The notes under the pieces: model-generated | Seen by the model: only the letters and a program-made list of their open reading frames with translations | Database searches by the model: none | Told to the model about the DNA's origin: nothing | Translations under genes and position numbers: made by a program | Source of the DNA: Propionibacteriaceae bacterium | GTDB taxonomy: Bacteria; Actinomycetota; Actinomycetes; Propionibacteriales; Propionibacteriaceae | Assembly: GCA_905372155.1 (NCBI GenBank) | Contig: CAJPNZ010000011.1 | Coordinates: 1 to 50,935, forward strand | DNA length: 50,935 bases | Reading direction: 5' to 3' | Shown here: in pieces, positions 25,994 to 34,330 of the stretch | How positions within the stretch are numbered: position 1 is the stretch's first letter | How the letters are laid out: each line of letters starts with the position of its first letter

Positions 25994-27368
25994 GGCTCTT
26001 CCTATCTGAGGTGGGGGTGGGTGAGTCCGCCGCCGGTGAGGAGCATGTGGAGTAGGTAGTGGTCTGGGTTGCGGAGTCCTCGTGTGATTGGTCGTTGGAG
26101 TTCGATCAGTCCGTTGAAAGGCACCGAGAGCGGGCCAATAGCTTCGAGAGTCACACCCGGATCGACACGACCTGCATCCATCCTGACCAGCCGATCCCAG
26201 ACCAGCCAGAGTCATACTCACAGATCGCTTCGGTGTCGCCGTTGCTGGCGCGGTCGGTTTCGGGGTAGGCCAGGAATGCGTCTCACCATCGTTTCAGGGT
26301 CGTGCCGAGCCGTTTGATTTCTGGGATCGGGCAGGTCGGGAATGACGTGAGGACCTTCTCGGCGATGTGTCGGCCTTCGGCCATGCTCGGCGCGTGGTAT
26401 GCGGAGCGCAGTTGCTGGGCGCACTGCCATGCGATGTAGACCTGGTCCAGCACCGTGGTCGCGTCGTCGGGCTGGTCGTTGATAGCGTTCTTGTAGCCGT
26501 GGAACGGGTCGAGTGTGGCGACCTTGACCCCGGCACGCAACGCCTCGCCACCTTCCTCGAGCCAGTCGCGATACGCCTTCCCTGACCGGCCCGGCACCAG
26601 GTCCAGCAGCCGCGCCCGTGGGGCGCCGTCAGCATCCCGGGGTGAGATCGAGCATCCCGGTCAACTGCTTGGGCCGCGGCCACCACGGTTGATCGGGAGC
26701 TCGGAGACGTGGTGCCACACGTGCTCATCCACGCCGAGCCGCTTCACACCAGCGAACCGGGTCACATCGTCAGCCATCACCTGCAACATCGGCTTGATCG
26801 AAGACCACAGCGTGTTCCACGTGATTCCGAGTTGTCGAGCCAAGCCCGCGACCGAGGCATGTTCACGGCGAAGCTGCTTGACTGCCCACCAACACGCACG
26901 CATGGTCAAACCTGCCCGCGGAGCCACGACTACCGGGTTCTGCTGCGTGAACACCTTCTTCACACAAGGACCGCTCGCCGCAACACCAGGTTCGCTTGCG
27001 CCACACGATCCGCACGATCCGATCAAAGCACGGCGCGTCGACCAAGGTCACATTGCTGCGGCCATGGCCATCCGCGATCACCCCGCGCTCCGGGCAACCC
27101 ATCGGCGATCTGGTTGATTCGACACCGACCGTTAGCAGCCCGACGGCCGCATCGACATCGACGGTGGTCACATGCAAGTCTCCCAGACCGACCAGCAGAT
27201 CGCAGCGAACACAATACGTGGCATGGGTGCCACCGCAACGCGCGGCAACACAACATAGACCCGGGCAACATCGAGGTCCTCCGGAACGGTGTGTTTGGTC
27301 GCCACCAATCCTGAGGGCCTCGACCCGTTTCACCCCAACGCCAACCCCCACCCCAACTCTGAAGAGCC
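25994..27368 (-). mobile_element. ISL3-family insertion sequence, internally deleted
   Basis: Both ends are preserved: the left reads GGCTCTTCCTATCTGAGGTG, and the right, on the complementary strand, GGCTCTTCAGAGTTGGGGTG, giving imperfect inverted repeats of about 24-30 bp of ISL3 type. At about 1,375 bp it is shorter than a full ISL3 element because the transposase gene has lost its middle. The eight bases on each side are not duplicates, so the insertion is old or rearranged. Confidence 0.8.
26230..27330 (-). pseudogene. ISL3-family transposase (frameshifted and internally deleted)
   Basis: Family segments occur in order on the minus strand but in different frames. LGDLHVTTVDVDAAVGLLTV lies in the N-terminal part. 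Next come WWAVKQLRREHASVAGLARQ and RLGVDEHVWHHVS. The catalytic region has PGRSGKAYRDWLEEGGEALR and VATLDPFHGYKNAINDQ. After ATTVLDQ the reading jumps to VYIAWQCAQQLRSAYHA, skipping the stretch that normally contains FHVVKL. A frameshift near 26,640 separates the two main pieces. The enzyme cannot be active. Confidence 0.85.
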
Positions 27369-27464
27369 ATTAAACCTGTTTTTCGTCACTGTCCACGAAA
27401 CGTGTAGCACTAGGCGGTTGGGTCACCGGTTAGCCTGAAAGAAACGACATGTGAAGGGAGCATC

Positions 27465-27899
27465 ATGGCTGAGGCTGTCTTTTCCGCGGTCGCCGAATCC
27501 TTGGAGGGCATGGCGACGCGCTGCACATCCCGGGGTATGAGTTTCGTCCTGGACGAGCCGCCTTCGCTCGGCGGCAAGGACGAGGGGATGAACCCGCTCG
27601 AAGCCGTCCTGTCGGCCCTCGGCGCCTGCAAGTGCGTCGTTGCGAGGGCTTTTGCCAAGCCGAACGGTATCCGGCTGCGCCACGTGCGGGTCGAGGTGGA
27701 CGGGGTGTTCGACCCGGACGGGTTCCGGGGGAAGAACCCCGCCGCGAAGGTCGGGCTATCAACGATCAGGACGCGCTACCACATCGACGCAGACAACACC
27801 CCCGAAGAAATCGCGGCATTCGTTGAGTTCATCGAGGCCCACTGCCCGGTCCACGACACCCTGGTCAACCCGCCACAGCTGAGCTACGAGATCGCCTGA
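27465..27899 (+). CDS. OsmC-family peroxiredoxin-like protein
   Basis: A 144-residue OsmC/YhfA-type protein, which reduces organic hydroperoxides or acts on thiols in related proteins. The two conserved cysteines are visible: one in ALGACKCVVA (Cys55, with an extra Cys57) and one in EAHCPVH (Cys127). The usual glycine-rich MNPLEAVLSALGAC segment is intact. A GAAGGGAG ribosome site precedes the ATG. It stands alone, with the ISL3 relic behind it and a convergent operon ahead. Confidence 0.9.
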   Translation: MAEAVFSAVAESLEGMATRCTSRGMSFVLDEPPSLGGKDEGMNPLEAVLSALGACKCVVARAFAKPNGIRLRHVRVEVDGVFDPDGFRGKNPAAKVGLSTIRTRYHIDADNTPEEIAAFVEFIEAHCPVHDTLVNPPQLSYEIA

Positions 27900-28015
27900 A
27901 CCAGCAGCGGCCAAGCCTTCGACCGGCCGGGATGGGTGATGGGCTGAGCCGGGGCACCCCACCAGCCGGGGGTCGGCACGGGGACGCCCCGGCCCTGCCA
28001 GCACCTTGGCCGCGG

Positions 28016-28453
28016 TCAGCCGAGGTGGTCGCTCAGCCCCTCCAGCGCCGGGGCAAACACCTGGCTGGCGAAGAAGGCCTCCCAGCGCTCCCGCTCGTCC
28101 TGGGCGCAGTCGAACTCCGTCCACCACTCGACGAGGGACTGACCGGTCGAGCTCACCCGGGTCACCTTCAGCGTGGAGACATATCCGGTCACGTCGAACG
28201 GGGCCGGATCGCAGAACCCGTAGGAGTAGCTGCGGTCGAGGTCCGACAGGGCGAGCAGCCGCTCCCTGATCCGGGATTCACCGAACTGGAAGCTCCGCAC
28301 GGCACCGACCGTCGCTCCGGTCAGGCCGTCCTCGATGTGGCTCTCGGAGACCGCGGAGCCGAACCAGGTGGCCAGTCCGTTGAAGTCCCTAAGGGTGTCC
28401 CACACCCTGTCGGCGTCGTGCTGGATGATCGTGCTGTAGTACGAGACCGTCAT
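28016..28453 (-). CDS. SRPBCC (polyketide cyclase/START-like) family protein
   Basis: A 145-residue small ligand-binding fold: start VSYYSTIIQHDADRVWDTLR, the glycine-rich turn, and the long C-terminal helix ERWEAFFASQVFAPALEGL. This matches polyketide_cyc2/SRPBCC proteins. No catalytic residues can be assigned. The ATG at 28453 is separated by one base from the stop of the upstream gene, so it is the third gene of a tightly coupled trio with the TIM-barrel and UPF0261 genes and probably acts on the same unknown compound. Confidence 0.82.
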   Translation of the reverse strand: MTVSYYSTIIQHDADRVWDTLRDFNGLATWFGSAVSESHIEDGLTGATVGAVRSFQFGESRIRERLLALSDLDRSYSYGFCDPAPFDVTGYVSTLKVTRVSSTGQSLVEWWTEFDCAQDERERWEAFFASQVFAPALEGLSDHLG

Positions 28454-28454
28454 G

Positions 28455-29285
28455 TCAGCCCTTCTTGAAGGTGACGGCCTTGAACTCCTCGGTCTGTGCG
28501 CGGATACCCACCTCGGTCGGGAATCGCTCAATGGAACTGGCCCCGTAGAAGCCGACGATGCCGTCGGTGTGGTCGAGGATGTACTGCGCGTCGGCCGGGT
28601 TCGCGATCGGCCCGCCGTGGCACAGGCACAGGATGTCGGGGTTGACGCTCCTGGCCGCGTCCGCGAGCTGCTGCACCTTGACCGCCGCCTCCTCCAGGGT
28701 CAGCGCGGTCTTCGCACCGATGGTCCCAGACGTCGTCAGGCCCATGTGAGGGACGAGGATGTCCGCCCCGGCGCGGGCCATGTCCTTGGCCTGGTCCTCA
28801 TCAAAAACGTAGGGGGAGGTGAGCAGGTCGAGTTCGTGAGCCATGCGGATCATGTCGATTTCGTGCCCGTACCCCATGCCGGTCTCTTCCAGGTTCGCCC
28901 GGAACACCCCGTCGATCAGGCCGACGGTGGGGAAGTTCTGCACACCGGCGAACCCGATCTCTTTCACCTGGCGCAGGAAGTGCCCCATGACACGGAACGG
29001 GTCGGTTCCGTTGACGCCCGCGAGGACGGGGGTGCGCTTCACGACGGGCAGCACCTCGTTGGCCATCTCCATGACGATGGCATTGGCGTCCCCGTAGGCC
29101 AGCAGCCCGGACAGCGAGCCGCGTCCGGCCATGCGGAACCGGCCCGAGTTGTAGATGACCAGCAGGTCGATGCCACCGGCTTCCGCGGACTTCGCGGTGA
29201 TACCGGTGCCCGCGCCGCCGCCGATGATGGGCTGGCCCTGGGCGACCTGGGTGCGGAAACGATCGAGGATCTCTTGGCGGGACAT
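28455..29285 (-). CDS. TIM-barrel protein, phosphoenolpyruvate hydrolase family (PF09370)
   Basis: A 276-residue TIM barrel with family landmarks PIIGGGAGTGITAKSAEAGG near the start, FAGVQNFPTVGLIDG near the middle and CLCHGGPIANPADAQYIL toward the end. The family is related to phosphoenolpyruvate mutase/hydrolase enzymes, and members have been linked to UPF0261 proteins by gene neighbourhood. Substrate is unknown. It lies 11 bases after the UPF0261 gene and one base before the SRPBCC gene. Confidence 0.87.
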   Translation of the reverse strand: MSRQEILDRFRTQVAQGQPIIGGGAGTGITAKSAEAGGIDLLVIYNSGRFRMAGRGSLSGLLAYGDANAIVMEMANEVLPVVKRTPVLAGVNGTDPFRVMGHFLRQVKEIGFAGVQNFPTVGLIDGVFRANLEETGMGYGHEIDMIRMAHELDLLTSPYVFDEDQAKDMARAGADILVPHMGLTTSGTIGAKTALTLEEAAVKVQQLADAARSVNPDILCLCHGGPIANPADAQYILDHTDGIVGFYGASSIERFPTEVGIRAQTEEFKAVTFKKG

Positions 29286-29296
29286 GTTTCTCCTTC

Positions 29297-30517
29297 TCAG
29301 TTGGTGATGGATGTGTGCAGTGCGCGGGCCATCGCGGCGCCGAAACCTGGGTCGTTGATCGCCTGGTCGAGTTCGTGGACGACGACGCCGGAGCCGACCA
29401 GCCCAGCGCGCAGTTCCGCGAACAGCGCGGCGTCGGCCTCGGCGTCCCGGAAGGGGGCTCCCTCGACGTCGATGGCGCTCACGCCCCGCAGGGGGATGAA
29501 CAGCTCGGTGGGTCCGGTGGCGGCGGCAAGTTTGGTGGCGATGCGGCGTCCCAGCTCGGCCATCTCCTCAGGCGTGGTGCGCATCAGCGTCACGGTGGGG
29601 TTGTGGACGAACAGGTTGCGTCCGGCGAACTCTGGCGGCACGGTGTCGGCGGGGCCGAAGTTCACCATGTCGAGCGCCCCCAGGCTGACGGCCTGCGGCA
29701 GGCCGACCCGCCCGGCCATCTCCAGCCGCCGCGGCCCCGCGGACAGGACACCGCCCACGAGGTCGTCGGCCAGCTCGGTGGTGGTGAGGTCGCACACCCC
29801 GGCCAGCAGGCCCGACTCGGCGAGTTTCTCCATGGCGCGGCCACCCGCCCCGGTGGCGTGGAAGACCAGCACCTCGTAGCCGAGGTCGGTCAGGGTGTCG
29901 CGGGCCTCGTCCGCGGCCGGGGTCGTCACGCCGAACATGGTGACCGCGACGACCGGTTTGTGGCCGGCGGGAACGGCGGCCAGCCGGTCCTCGTATGCCC
30001 TGGCCATCCCGGCGATCGCCGCGGCCGCGTTGGCGAACACCTGGGAGGAGACCGAGTTGATGCCGGCGACATCGACGACCGAGTACATGAGCGTCGCGTC
30101 CACCTCGCCGACGTAGGGTTTCACGTCGCCGGAGGCCATGGTCGAGACCAGCAGCTTCGGGAAACCGACCGGGAGGGCCTGCATCGCGGCCGCGGCGACC
30201 GAGGAGCCGCCGGACCCACCGAGGGCCAGCAGGCCGTGGATGCGCCCCGACACCGCCAGGTCGCGGACGATACGGGCCGCCCCGACGCTCATCACCTGCA
30301 TCATCTCGCCCCGGTCGCGGCGTTCACGCAGGGCGGCGGCGTCGGAGTCCGCGGCGGCGATCACATCGTCGGAGCTGACGTTGGCCAGCGGGCTCGCCGA
30401 GAAGGACCCGACATCGACGAACAGGGCCTGCACCCCGTGCTTGTCCAGTTGCTCGGCCAGCCAGGCGCACTCAGCGCCTTTGGTGTCCAGCATCCCGATC
30501 AGTGCAACAACAGCCAT
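29297..30517 (-). CDS. UPF0261 / Tm-1-like ATP-binding protein
   Basis: A 406-residue UPF0261 family protein. It opens with VVALIGMLDTKGAECAWLAE, characteristic of the family, then has the Gly-rich LLALGGSGGSSVAAAAMQAL (about 96-115) and a C-terminal part with FVHNPTVTLMRTTPEEM. The N-terminal domain resembles that of the tomato Tm-1 protein, which binds ATP. It heads the minus-strand trio and is divergent from a MocR regulator, with the shared intergenic region carrying a candidate MocR site. The biochemical function is unknown. Confidence 0.88.
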   Translation of the reverse strand: MAVVALIGMLDTKGAECAWLAEQLDKHGVQALFVDVGSFSASPLANVSSDDVIAAADSDAAALRERRDRGEMMQVMSVGAARIVRDLAVSGRIHGLLALGGSGGSSVAAAAMQALPVGFPKLLVSTMASGDVKPYVGEVDATLMYSVVDVAGINSVSSQVFANAAAAIAGMARAYEDRLAAVPAGHKPVVAVTMFGVTTPAADEARDTLTDLGYEVLVFHATGAGGRAMEKLAESGLLAGVCDLTTTELADDLVGGVLSAGPRRLEMAGRVGLPQAVSLGALDMVNFGPADTVPPEFAGRNLFVHNPTVTLMRTTPEEMAELGRRIATKLAAATGPTELFIPLRGVSAIDVEGAPFRDAEADAALFAELRAGLVGSGVVVHELDQAINDPGFGAAMARALHTSITN

Positions 30518-30623
30518 GCGGTCTCACTCCTTCGTGTGTGTCGGGCCCGCCCTGCTCAAGCGCGGCCGCGGCGGCCGGGCGTCCAAGGGCAACAGCGAGG
30601 CTACGTCTCACCGCGGGACGGCA

Positions 30624-30653
30624 CTAGTCCAATCCGGGGGAATTGGTCCAGGC
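30624..30653. promoter_or_regulatory. Candidate MocR operator in the divergent promoter region
   Basis: An inverted repeat CCAAT-N8-ATTGG (30629-30646) and, on the minus strand, two near-direct TGGACYA units lie between the UPF0261 and MocR genes. MocR/PdxR regulators typically bind pairs of short repeats in such divergent regions. No experimental consensus was applied. Confidence 0.45.
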
Positions 30654-30686
30654 CGGTGGGGCATACTCGGCAGCGTGGGAGTGCGC

Positions 30687-32057
30687 ATGGATTCGGCGGA
30701 GCTGTCGAGGCTGCTCGGGGTGTGGACGGACGCGGACGAGCGGCTGCCGGACGCGCTGGCGAGGACCATTTCAGAGCTTGTGGATCACGGTTTCGTGCCC
30801 GCGGGAAGCACCTTGCCGCCGCAGCGGGAGCTCGCGCAGGTGCTGGGGGTGGCCCGCGGGACCGTCGCATCCGCCCTGGCGATGCTGGAGGCTGGCGGGT
30901 ATGTGGTCTCGACCCGGGGGTCGGGGACGCGGGTGAGGTCGGGCCGGGTGAGCGCCGAGCACCGGGCCGGCGGGCGGCTGTTCTCGTTCACCAACGCCCC
31001 GCGCGATGTCATCGACCTGTCCAGCGGGGCCCTGCCCGCGTCCGCGGTGACCGGGGAGGTGCTGTCGGCGAGTCCGGACGGGCTCGACCCCTACCTGGAA
31101 ACCGACGGCTATTTCCCGGCCGGGCTTCCGGTGTTGCGGCAGGTGATCGCCGAGCACCTCACCCGCGATGGGGTGCCGACCCGGCCCGCGGAGGTCCTGG
31201 TGACGAGCGGGGCGCAGCAGGCGACCTCGCTGGCGATCCGGGGGCTGCTGGACCCGGGCGACCTCGTCCTGACCGAGGACCCTAGCTACCGGGGTGCGCT
31301 GTGTGCGCTGCGGGCCCATGGCGTCCGGCTGGAGGGGGTCCCGCTGCGCGACGGCGGCATCGACGTGGACCTGGTGGCGCGCGCGGCGGTGAGGCGTCCG
31401 GCCGCGCTGTACTGCCAGACCAGCGTCCACAACCCGACGGGGCAGAGCATGACCAGGGACGCGCGAGCAGCACTCGCCGGTGTCGTCAACCGGTGCGGCC
31501 TGCCCGTCATCGAGGACTGCTGTTCCTACGACCTGACGCTGTCAGGGTATCCGGCGTCAACGCTGACGGGCCTTGTCGCCCCGGAACTTCACCTGAGCTG
31601 CTGGACGATGTCGAAGCTGTTCTGGGGCGGGCTTCGCGTCGGCTGGGTGAGGGCCGACGAGACGCGCATCCGCCGGCTGGTGGAGCTGCGGAAGGTCGAC
31701 GACCTGGCGACCTCCATCGTCGACCAGCTGTACGCCGTGCGGCTGCTGCGCCGGGCAGCGGACGCACGGCGGGAGCGGCAGGCGATGCTCACCACACACC
31801 TGGCGTCCACGGAGCGGGTGCTCCGCGAGATGGCCCCGGCGTGGACCTGGCGGCGGATCGCCGGCGGTTCCGGCCTGTGGGTGGACACCGGGACGGACGC
31901 CGTCGCCTTCGTCGAGCAGGCCAAGCGGGCCGGGGTCAAGCTCGCCGCCGGACCGAGTTTCTCACCCCACGACGGCCACCGCACGATGCTGCGGCTGCCC
32001 CTGTGGCACGACGGAGCCGAACTGAAACGAGGATTGGGCGCCGCCCTCGGCGAATAA
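30687..32057 (+). CDS. MocR-type regulator (GntR winged helix fused to class I aminotransferase fold)
   Basis: A 456-residue fusion. The N-terminal GntR domain has STLPPQRELAQVLGVARGTV (about 38-60). The PLP-dependent aminotransferase-like domain has SGAQQATSLAI, the HNPTG motif in SVHNPTGQSM, and the PLP-lysine region CWTMSKLFWGGLRVGW, with the lysine present. MocR proteins sense PLP or amino-type ligands and control adjacent genes, here most likely the divergent UPF0261 trio. The ATG at 30687 has GGGAG five bases upstream; GTGs at 30675 and 30681 are alternatives. Its 3' end and flank are duplicated at 11.6-11.9 kb. Confidence 0.88.
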   Translation: MDSAELSRLLGVWTDADERLPDALARTISELVDHGFVPAGSTLPPQRELAQVLGVARGTVASALAMLEAGGYVVSTRGSGTRVRSGRVSAEHRAGGRLFSFTNAPRDVIDLSSGALPASAVTGEVLSASPDGLDPYLETDGYFPAGLPVLRQVIAEHLTRDGVPTRPAEVLVTSGAQQATSLAIRGLLDPGDLVLTEDPSYRGALCALRAHGVRLEGVPLRDGGIDVDLVARAAVRRPAALYCQTSVHNPTGQSMTRDARAALAGVVNRCGLPVIEDCCSYDLTLSGYPASTLTGLVAPELHLSCWTMSKLFWGGLRVGWVRADETRIRRLVELRKVDDLATSIVDQLYAVRLLRRAADARRERQAMLTTHLASTERVLREMAPAWTWRRIAGGSGLWVDTGTDAVAFVEQAKRAGVKLAAGPSFSPHDGHRTMLRLPLWHDGAELKRGLGAALGE

Positions 32058-32084
32058 GGGCCACAGGCGGCTATGCTGCGACCG

Positions 32085-32110
32085 CGGGCCGTGGCCCGGG
32101 CGTTTCTGAG
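32085..32110 (+). terminator. GC-rich hairpin after the MocR gene
   Basis: CGGGCC-GT-GGCCCG forms a perfect stem and is followed by GGGCGTTTCT. The weak T-run makes it a plausible but not strong intrinsic terminator, facing the convergent XRE gene. The duplicated copy at 11.86 kb has lost the T-run. Confidence 0.4.
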
Positions 32111-32123
32111 TCTGACTGGGCGA

Positions 32124-32351
32124 TCAGGGCTGGTCTGCGAGGCTGAACAGGTCGCCGACCTCGCAGTCCAGCGCCTCGCACAGCGCCGTCAGGGTGCTGA
32201 ACCGAACGGCCCTCGCACGGTTGTTCTTCAGGATCGACAGATTGACCACGGTGATACCGACCTTTTCGCTGAGGGCCGCGAGCGTCACGCCCCGGGCCGC
32301 GAGCAGATCGTCCAGATGGCAGGTAATCCGATGGGGTTCTTCGACAGGCAT
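32124..32351 (-). CDS. Small XRE-family transcriptional regulator (YozG-like)
   Basis: A 75-residue Cro/C1 helix-turn-helix protein: LDDLLAARGVTLAALSEKVG, then KNNRARAVRFSTLTALCEAL and DCEVGDLFSL, the standard end of YozG-type regulators. Its ATG overlaps the stop of the DUF2975 gene by one base (TGATG). The pairing of a DUF2975 membrane protein with this small regulator is widespread in Gram-positives. It probably represses its own operon through the repeated operator at 32985-33035. Confidence 0.88.
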   Translation of the reverse strand: MPVEEPHRITCHLDDLLAARGVTLAALSEKVGITVVNLSILKNNRARAVRFSTLTALCEALDCEVGDLFSLADQP

Positions 32352-32971
32352 CAGATCGTCGCCTCCGCATCCTCGGCGAGCTGTTCCCCCTGCCGCCAAG
32401 CGTAGGCGACGATCAGCACCACCAGCGCCACCCCGAGGGGGACGAAATCGCCAGCGTTGATCGTCAGCATGGCGAACCCCATCCCCCTGGCGGGCAAGCC
32501 GGTGTAGATGAGCATGTTCGCCAGGACCTCGCCGACGAGGAAGGCGGCGGTGAGGAAGATCAGGGCTATCCCCAACTGCACCAGCAGCCGGTGCGCCCCC
32601 GCGGAGAAGGCACGGCCGCGCTGCACCAAGAGCGTGAACCGCCAGATCGTGACGCACAGCCAGAGCGTGACCACCGCGACCAGCACGCCCGGAAGCATCG
32701 CGCCGAGACGTTGCGTCCACGTCGGATCGGTGAACTCCCACGAGAGTGTCTCAAGGCTTGGGCGCACGATCAGCCCATTCGCGGTTTCGAGGGGAGAGGC
32801 CGCCTCGCCCGAGCCGGCCTGCGAGGGACTGCCTCCATTGAGCCAGACCAGGGGGTCGCCCTTGGCCCATGCCCAGGCGTGCCAGAAGGGGCTCACCAAG
32901 GGTGCCACTACGAACAACGCCAGCATGATCCGCAGCGTGAGGTAGTCGCCTCGGCTGATTGTGAGTTTCAT
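32351..32971 (-). CDS. DUF2975 membrane protein
   Basis: A 206-residue protein with about four membrane helices (first near residues 13-30, then about 90-110, 130-155 and 175-195) and an exported loop of about 45 residues rich in Ser/Gly. The pattern FTLLVQRGRAFSAGAHRLL between helices 2 and 3 fits DUF2975. A perfect AAGGAGGT lies a few bases before the ATG. It is coupled to the XRE regulator downstream. Function is unknown; it may sense membrane state or sequester the regulator. Confidence 0.82.
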   Translation of the reverse strand: MKLTISRGDYLTLRIMLALFVVAPLVSPFWHAWAWAKGDPLVWLNGGSPSQAGSGEAASPLETANGLIVRPSLETLSWEFTDPTWTQRLGAMLPGVLVAVVTLWLCVTIWRFTLLVQRGRAFSAGAHRLLVQLGIALIFLTAAFLVGEVLANMLIYTGLPARGMGFAMLTINAGDFVPLGVALVVLIVAYAWRQGEQLAEDAEATI

Positions 32972-32984
32972 CGGGACCTCCTTA

Positions 32985-33035
32985 CATATCGTAATTCGAT
33001 ACTAAACGATAAACGATATTATCGTCAAACGATAT
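32985..33035. promoter_or_regulatory. Repeated ATATCGT/ACGATAT operator of the DUF2975-XRE operon
   Basis: Within 51 bases there are several TATCG/CGATA half-sites, including ATATCGTAATTCGATA and ACGATATTATCGT, in an AT-rich patch just upstream of the DUF2975 ribosome site. Such clustering is typical of an autoregulatory operator. Promoter hexamers probably overlap it. Confidence 0.6.
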
Positions 33036-33330
33036 GCCTGGGGTGCTGTGGGGACGCAAAACAGCCCCCCGACCACCGAGCAGGTCGGGACGCTGCCAAG
33101 CGTCGAGCCGGTTGGCTCGGAGCTTCGCCGCTACCAGCGAGATCACCGACTTGCGGTTCGCCTCCTGGTTGGCGTGGGTCACGCCCTCCGAGACGGCATT
33201 GGCGATCTGAGCCGCGACAAGCTAAAGACGCGTCCGGGCGAGGCTCTTGGAATCTGGTCCCGGGCCGTTCCGGGAACTCCTACAAAGCATGGCTGAAGGC
33301 TCGCGAGTTGGCCGAGCTGCGGCGGGGTGC
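33036..33330. other. Junction region with an ISL3 transposase scrap
   Basis: About 300 bases between the DUF2975 operator and the end of the chlI-like gene. The right part (33251-33325, plus strand) reads LVPGRSGNSYKAWLKARELA, a clear short remnant of an ISL3-family transposase (compare PGRSGKAYRDWL in the element at 26 kb). The left part has no recognisable gene; a minus-strand frame 32982-33182 was considered and not accepted. Confidence 0.6.
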
Positions 33331-33331
33331 G

Positions 33332-34330
33332 TCAGCCCCTGCCGTGGGGCGTCCCGATGCCCTCCAGCGGACGGCGGCGCATCCGGTGCGGCAGCACCAG
33401 GCGGGCGGCCTGTTGCAGGTCCGCGGTCTCGATGCCGGTCCGGCCGTGCCACGCGGCGAGCGCCCGGGCAGCCCGCACCATGGTGATGTCGGCCCGGTGA
33501 CCGTCGACCCCCGCGTCCACGCAGATCCGGGCCACCTCCAGCAACACCTCACGGCCCACCGTCACCTCCGGCAGCAGGTCCATCGCGGACGCGATCTGCC
33601 GGGCCAGCCGCTCGCCCTCGGCGCGCCACCCCGAGCAGAACCCCACCGGGTCGGCCTCGAAGGCCAGCCTGCGCTCGATGATCTCCACCCGGGCCGGCGG
33701 GTCGGACTCCCCCACGACGGTGACGCACAGCCCGAACCGGTCCAGCAACTGGGGGCGCAGTTCGCCCTCCTCCGGGTTCATCGTGCCGACCAGCGAGAAC
33801 CGGGCCGGGTGGGTCAGGCTGATGCCCTCCCGCTCCACGGTGTTGACCCCCATCGCCGCGGAATCCAGCAGCAGATCCACCACGTGGTCGTCCAGGAGGT
33901 TCACCTCGTCCACGTACAGGATGCCCCGGTGGGCGTCGGCCAGCAGCCCCGGCTCGAACCGTTTGCGGCCCGCGGTCAGGGCGGTCTCCAGGTCCAGCGT
34001 CCCCGCCACCCGGTCCTCGGTCGCCCCGATCGGCAGCTCCACCACCGGCACCCGGGTCCGGCGCTCCACGGGATCGTCCTGGGCGGGCAGCCCCAGCTCC
34101 TCCCAGTACTCCCGGTACTCCGCCGGCGACAGATGGTAGGGGGTGGCGCCCACCTCGACCCGCTCCGGCAGCAGCTCGGCCAGGCCGCGCACCGCGGTGG
34201 ACTTCGCGGTGCCCTTGTCACCGCGGATCAGCACCCCCGACACCGCGGGGTTGATGACCGTAAGCACCAGCGCGAGTTTCATCTCGTCCTGCCCCACGAT
34301 CGCAGCAAAGGGATAACTGGACCGGCTCAT
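33332..34330 (-). CDS. Magnesium/cobalt chelatase AAA+ subunit, ChlI/BchI type
   Basis: A 332-residue AAA+ ATPase. Walker A is GDKGTAKST (residues 37-45), Walker B is in GILYVDEVNLLDDH, and the chelatase insert GTMNPEEGELRPQLLDRFGL and the sensor region VRAARALAAWHGR are all present. In Mg-chelatase the I subunit forms a hexameric motor with D that drives metal insertion by the H/CobN subunit. Here it is the last gene of the operon, overlapping chlD as ATGA. Cobalamin or chlorophyll genes are absent nearby, so the substrate is not settled. Confidence 0.93.
   Translation of the reverse strand: MSRSSYPFAAIVGQDEMKLALVLTVINPAVSGVLIRGDKGTAKSTAVRGLAELLPERVEVGATPYHLSPAEYREYWEELGLPAQDDPVERRTRVPVVELPIGATEDRVAGTLDLETALTAGRKRFEPGLLADAHRGILYVDEVNLLDDHVVDLLLDSAAMGVNTVEREGISLTHPARFSLVGTMNPEEGELRPQLLDRFGLCVTVVGESDPPARVEIIERRLAFEADPVGFCSGWRAEGERLARQIASAMDLLPEVTVGREVLLEVARICVDAGVDGHRADITMVRAARALAAWHGRTGIETADLQQAARLVLPHRMRRRPLEGIGTPHGRG

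Noticed and set aside
7482..27397. A 15-bp perfect repeat TCGTCACTGTCCACG at 7482-7496 and 27383-27397, near both edges of the island, considered as attachment sites
   Set aside because: One such 15-mer match is about what chance allows in 50 kb, no integrase gene is present, and the position between operator and methyltransferase does not mark a gene end.
32982..33182. Minus-strand 66-residue frame upstream of the DUF2975 gene
   Set aside because: Would run through the operator and ribosome site of DUF2975, and no family is recognisable; more likely transposon debris.
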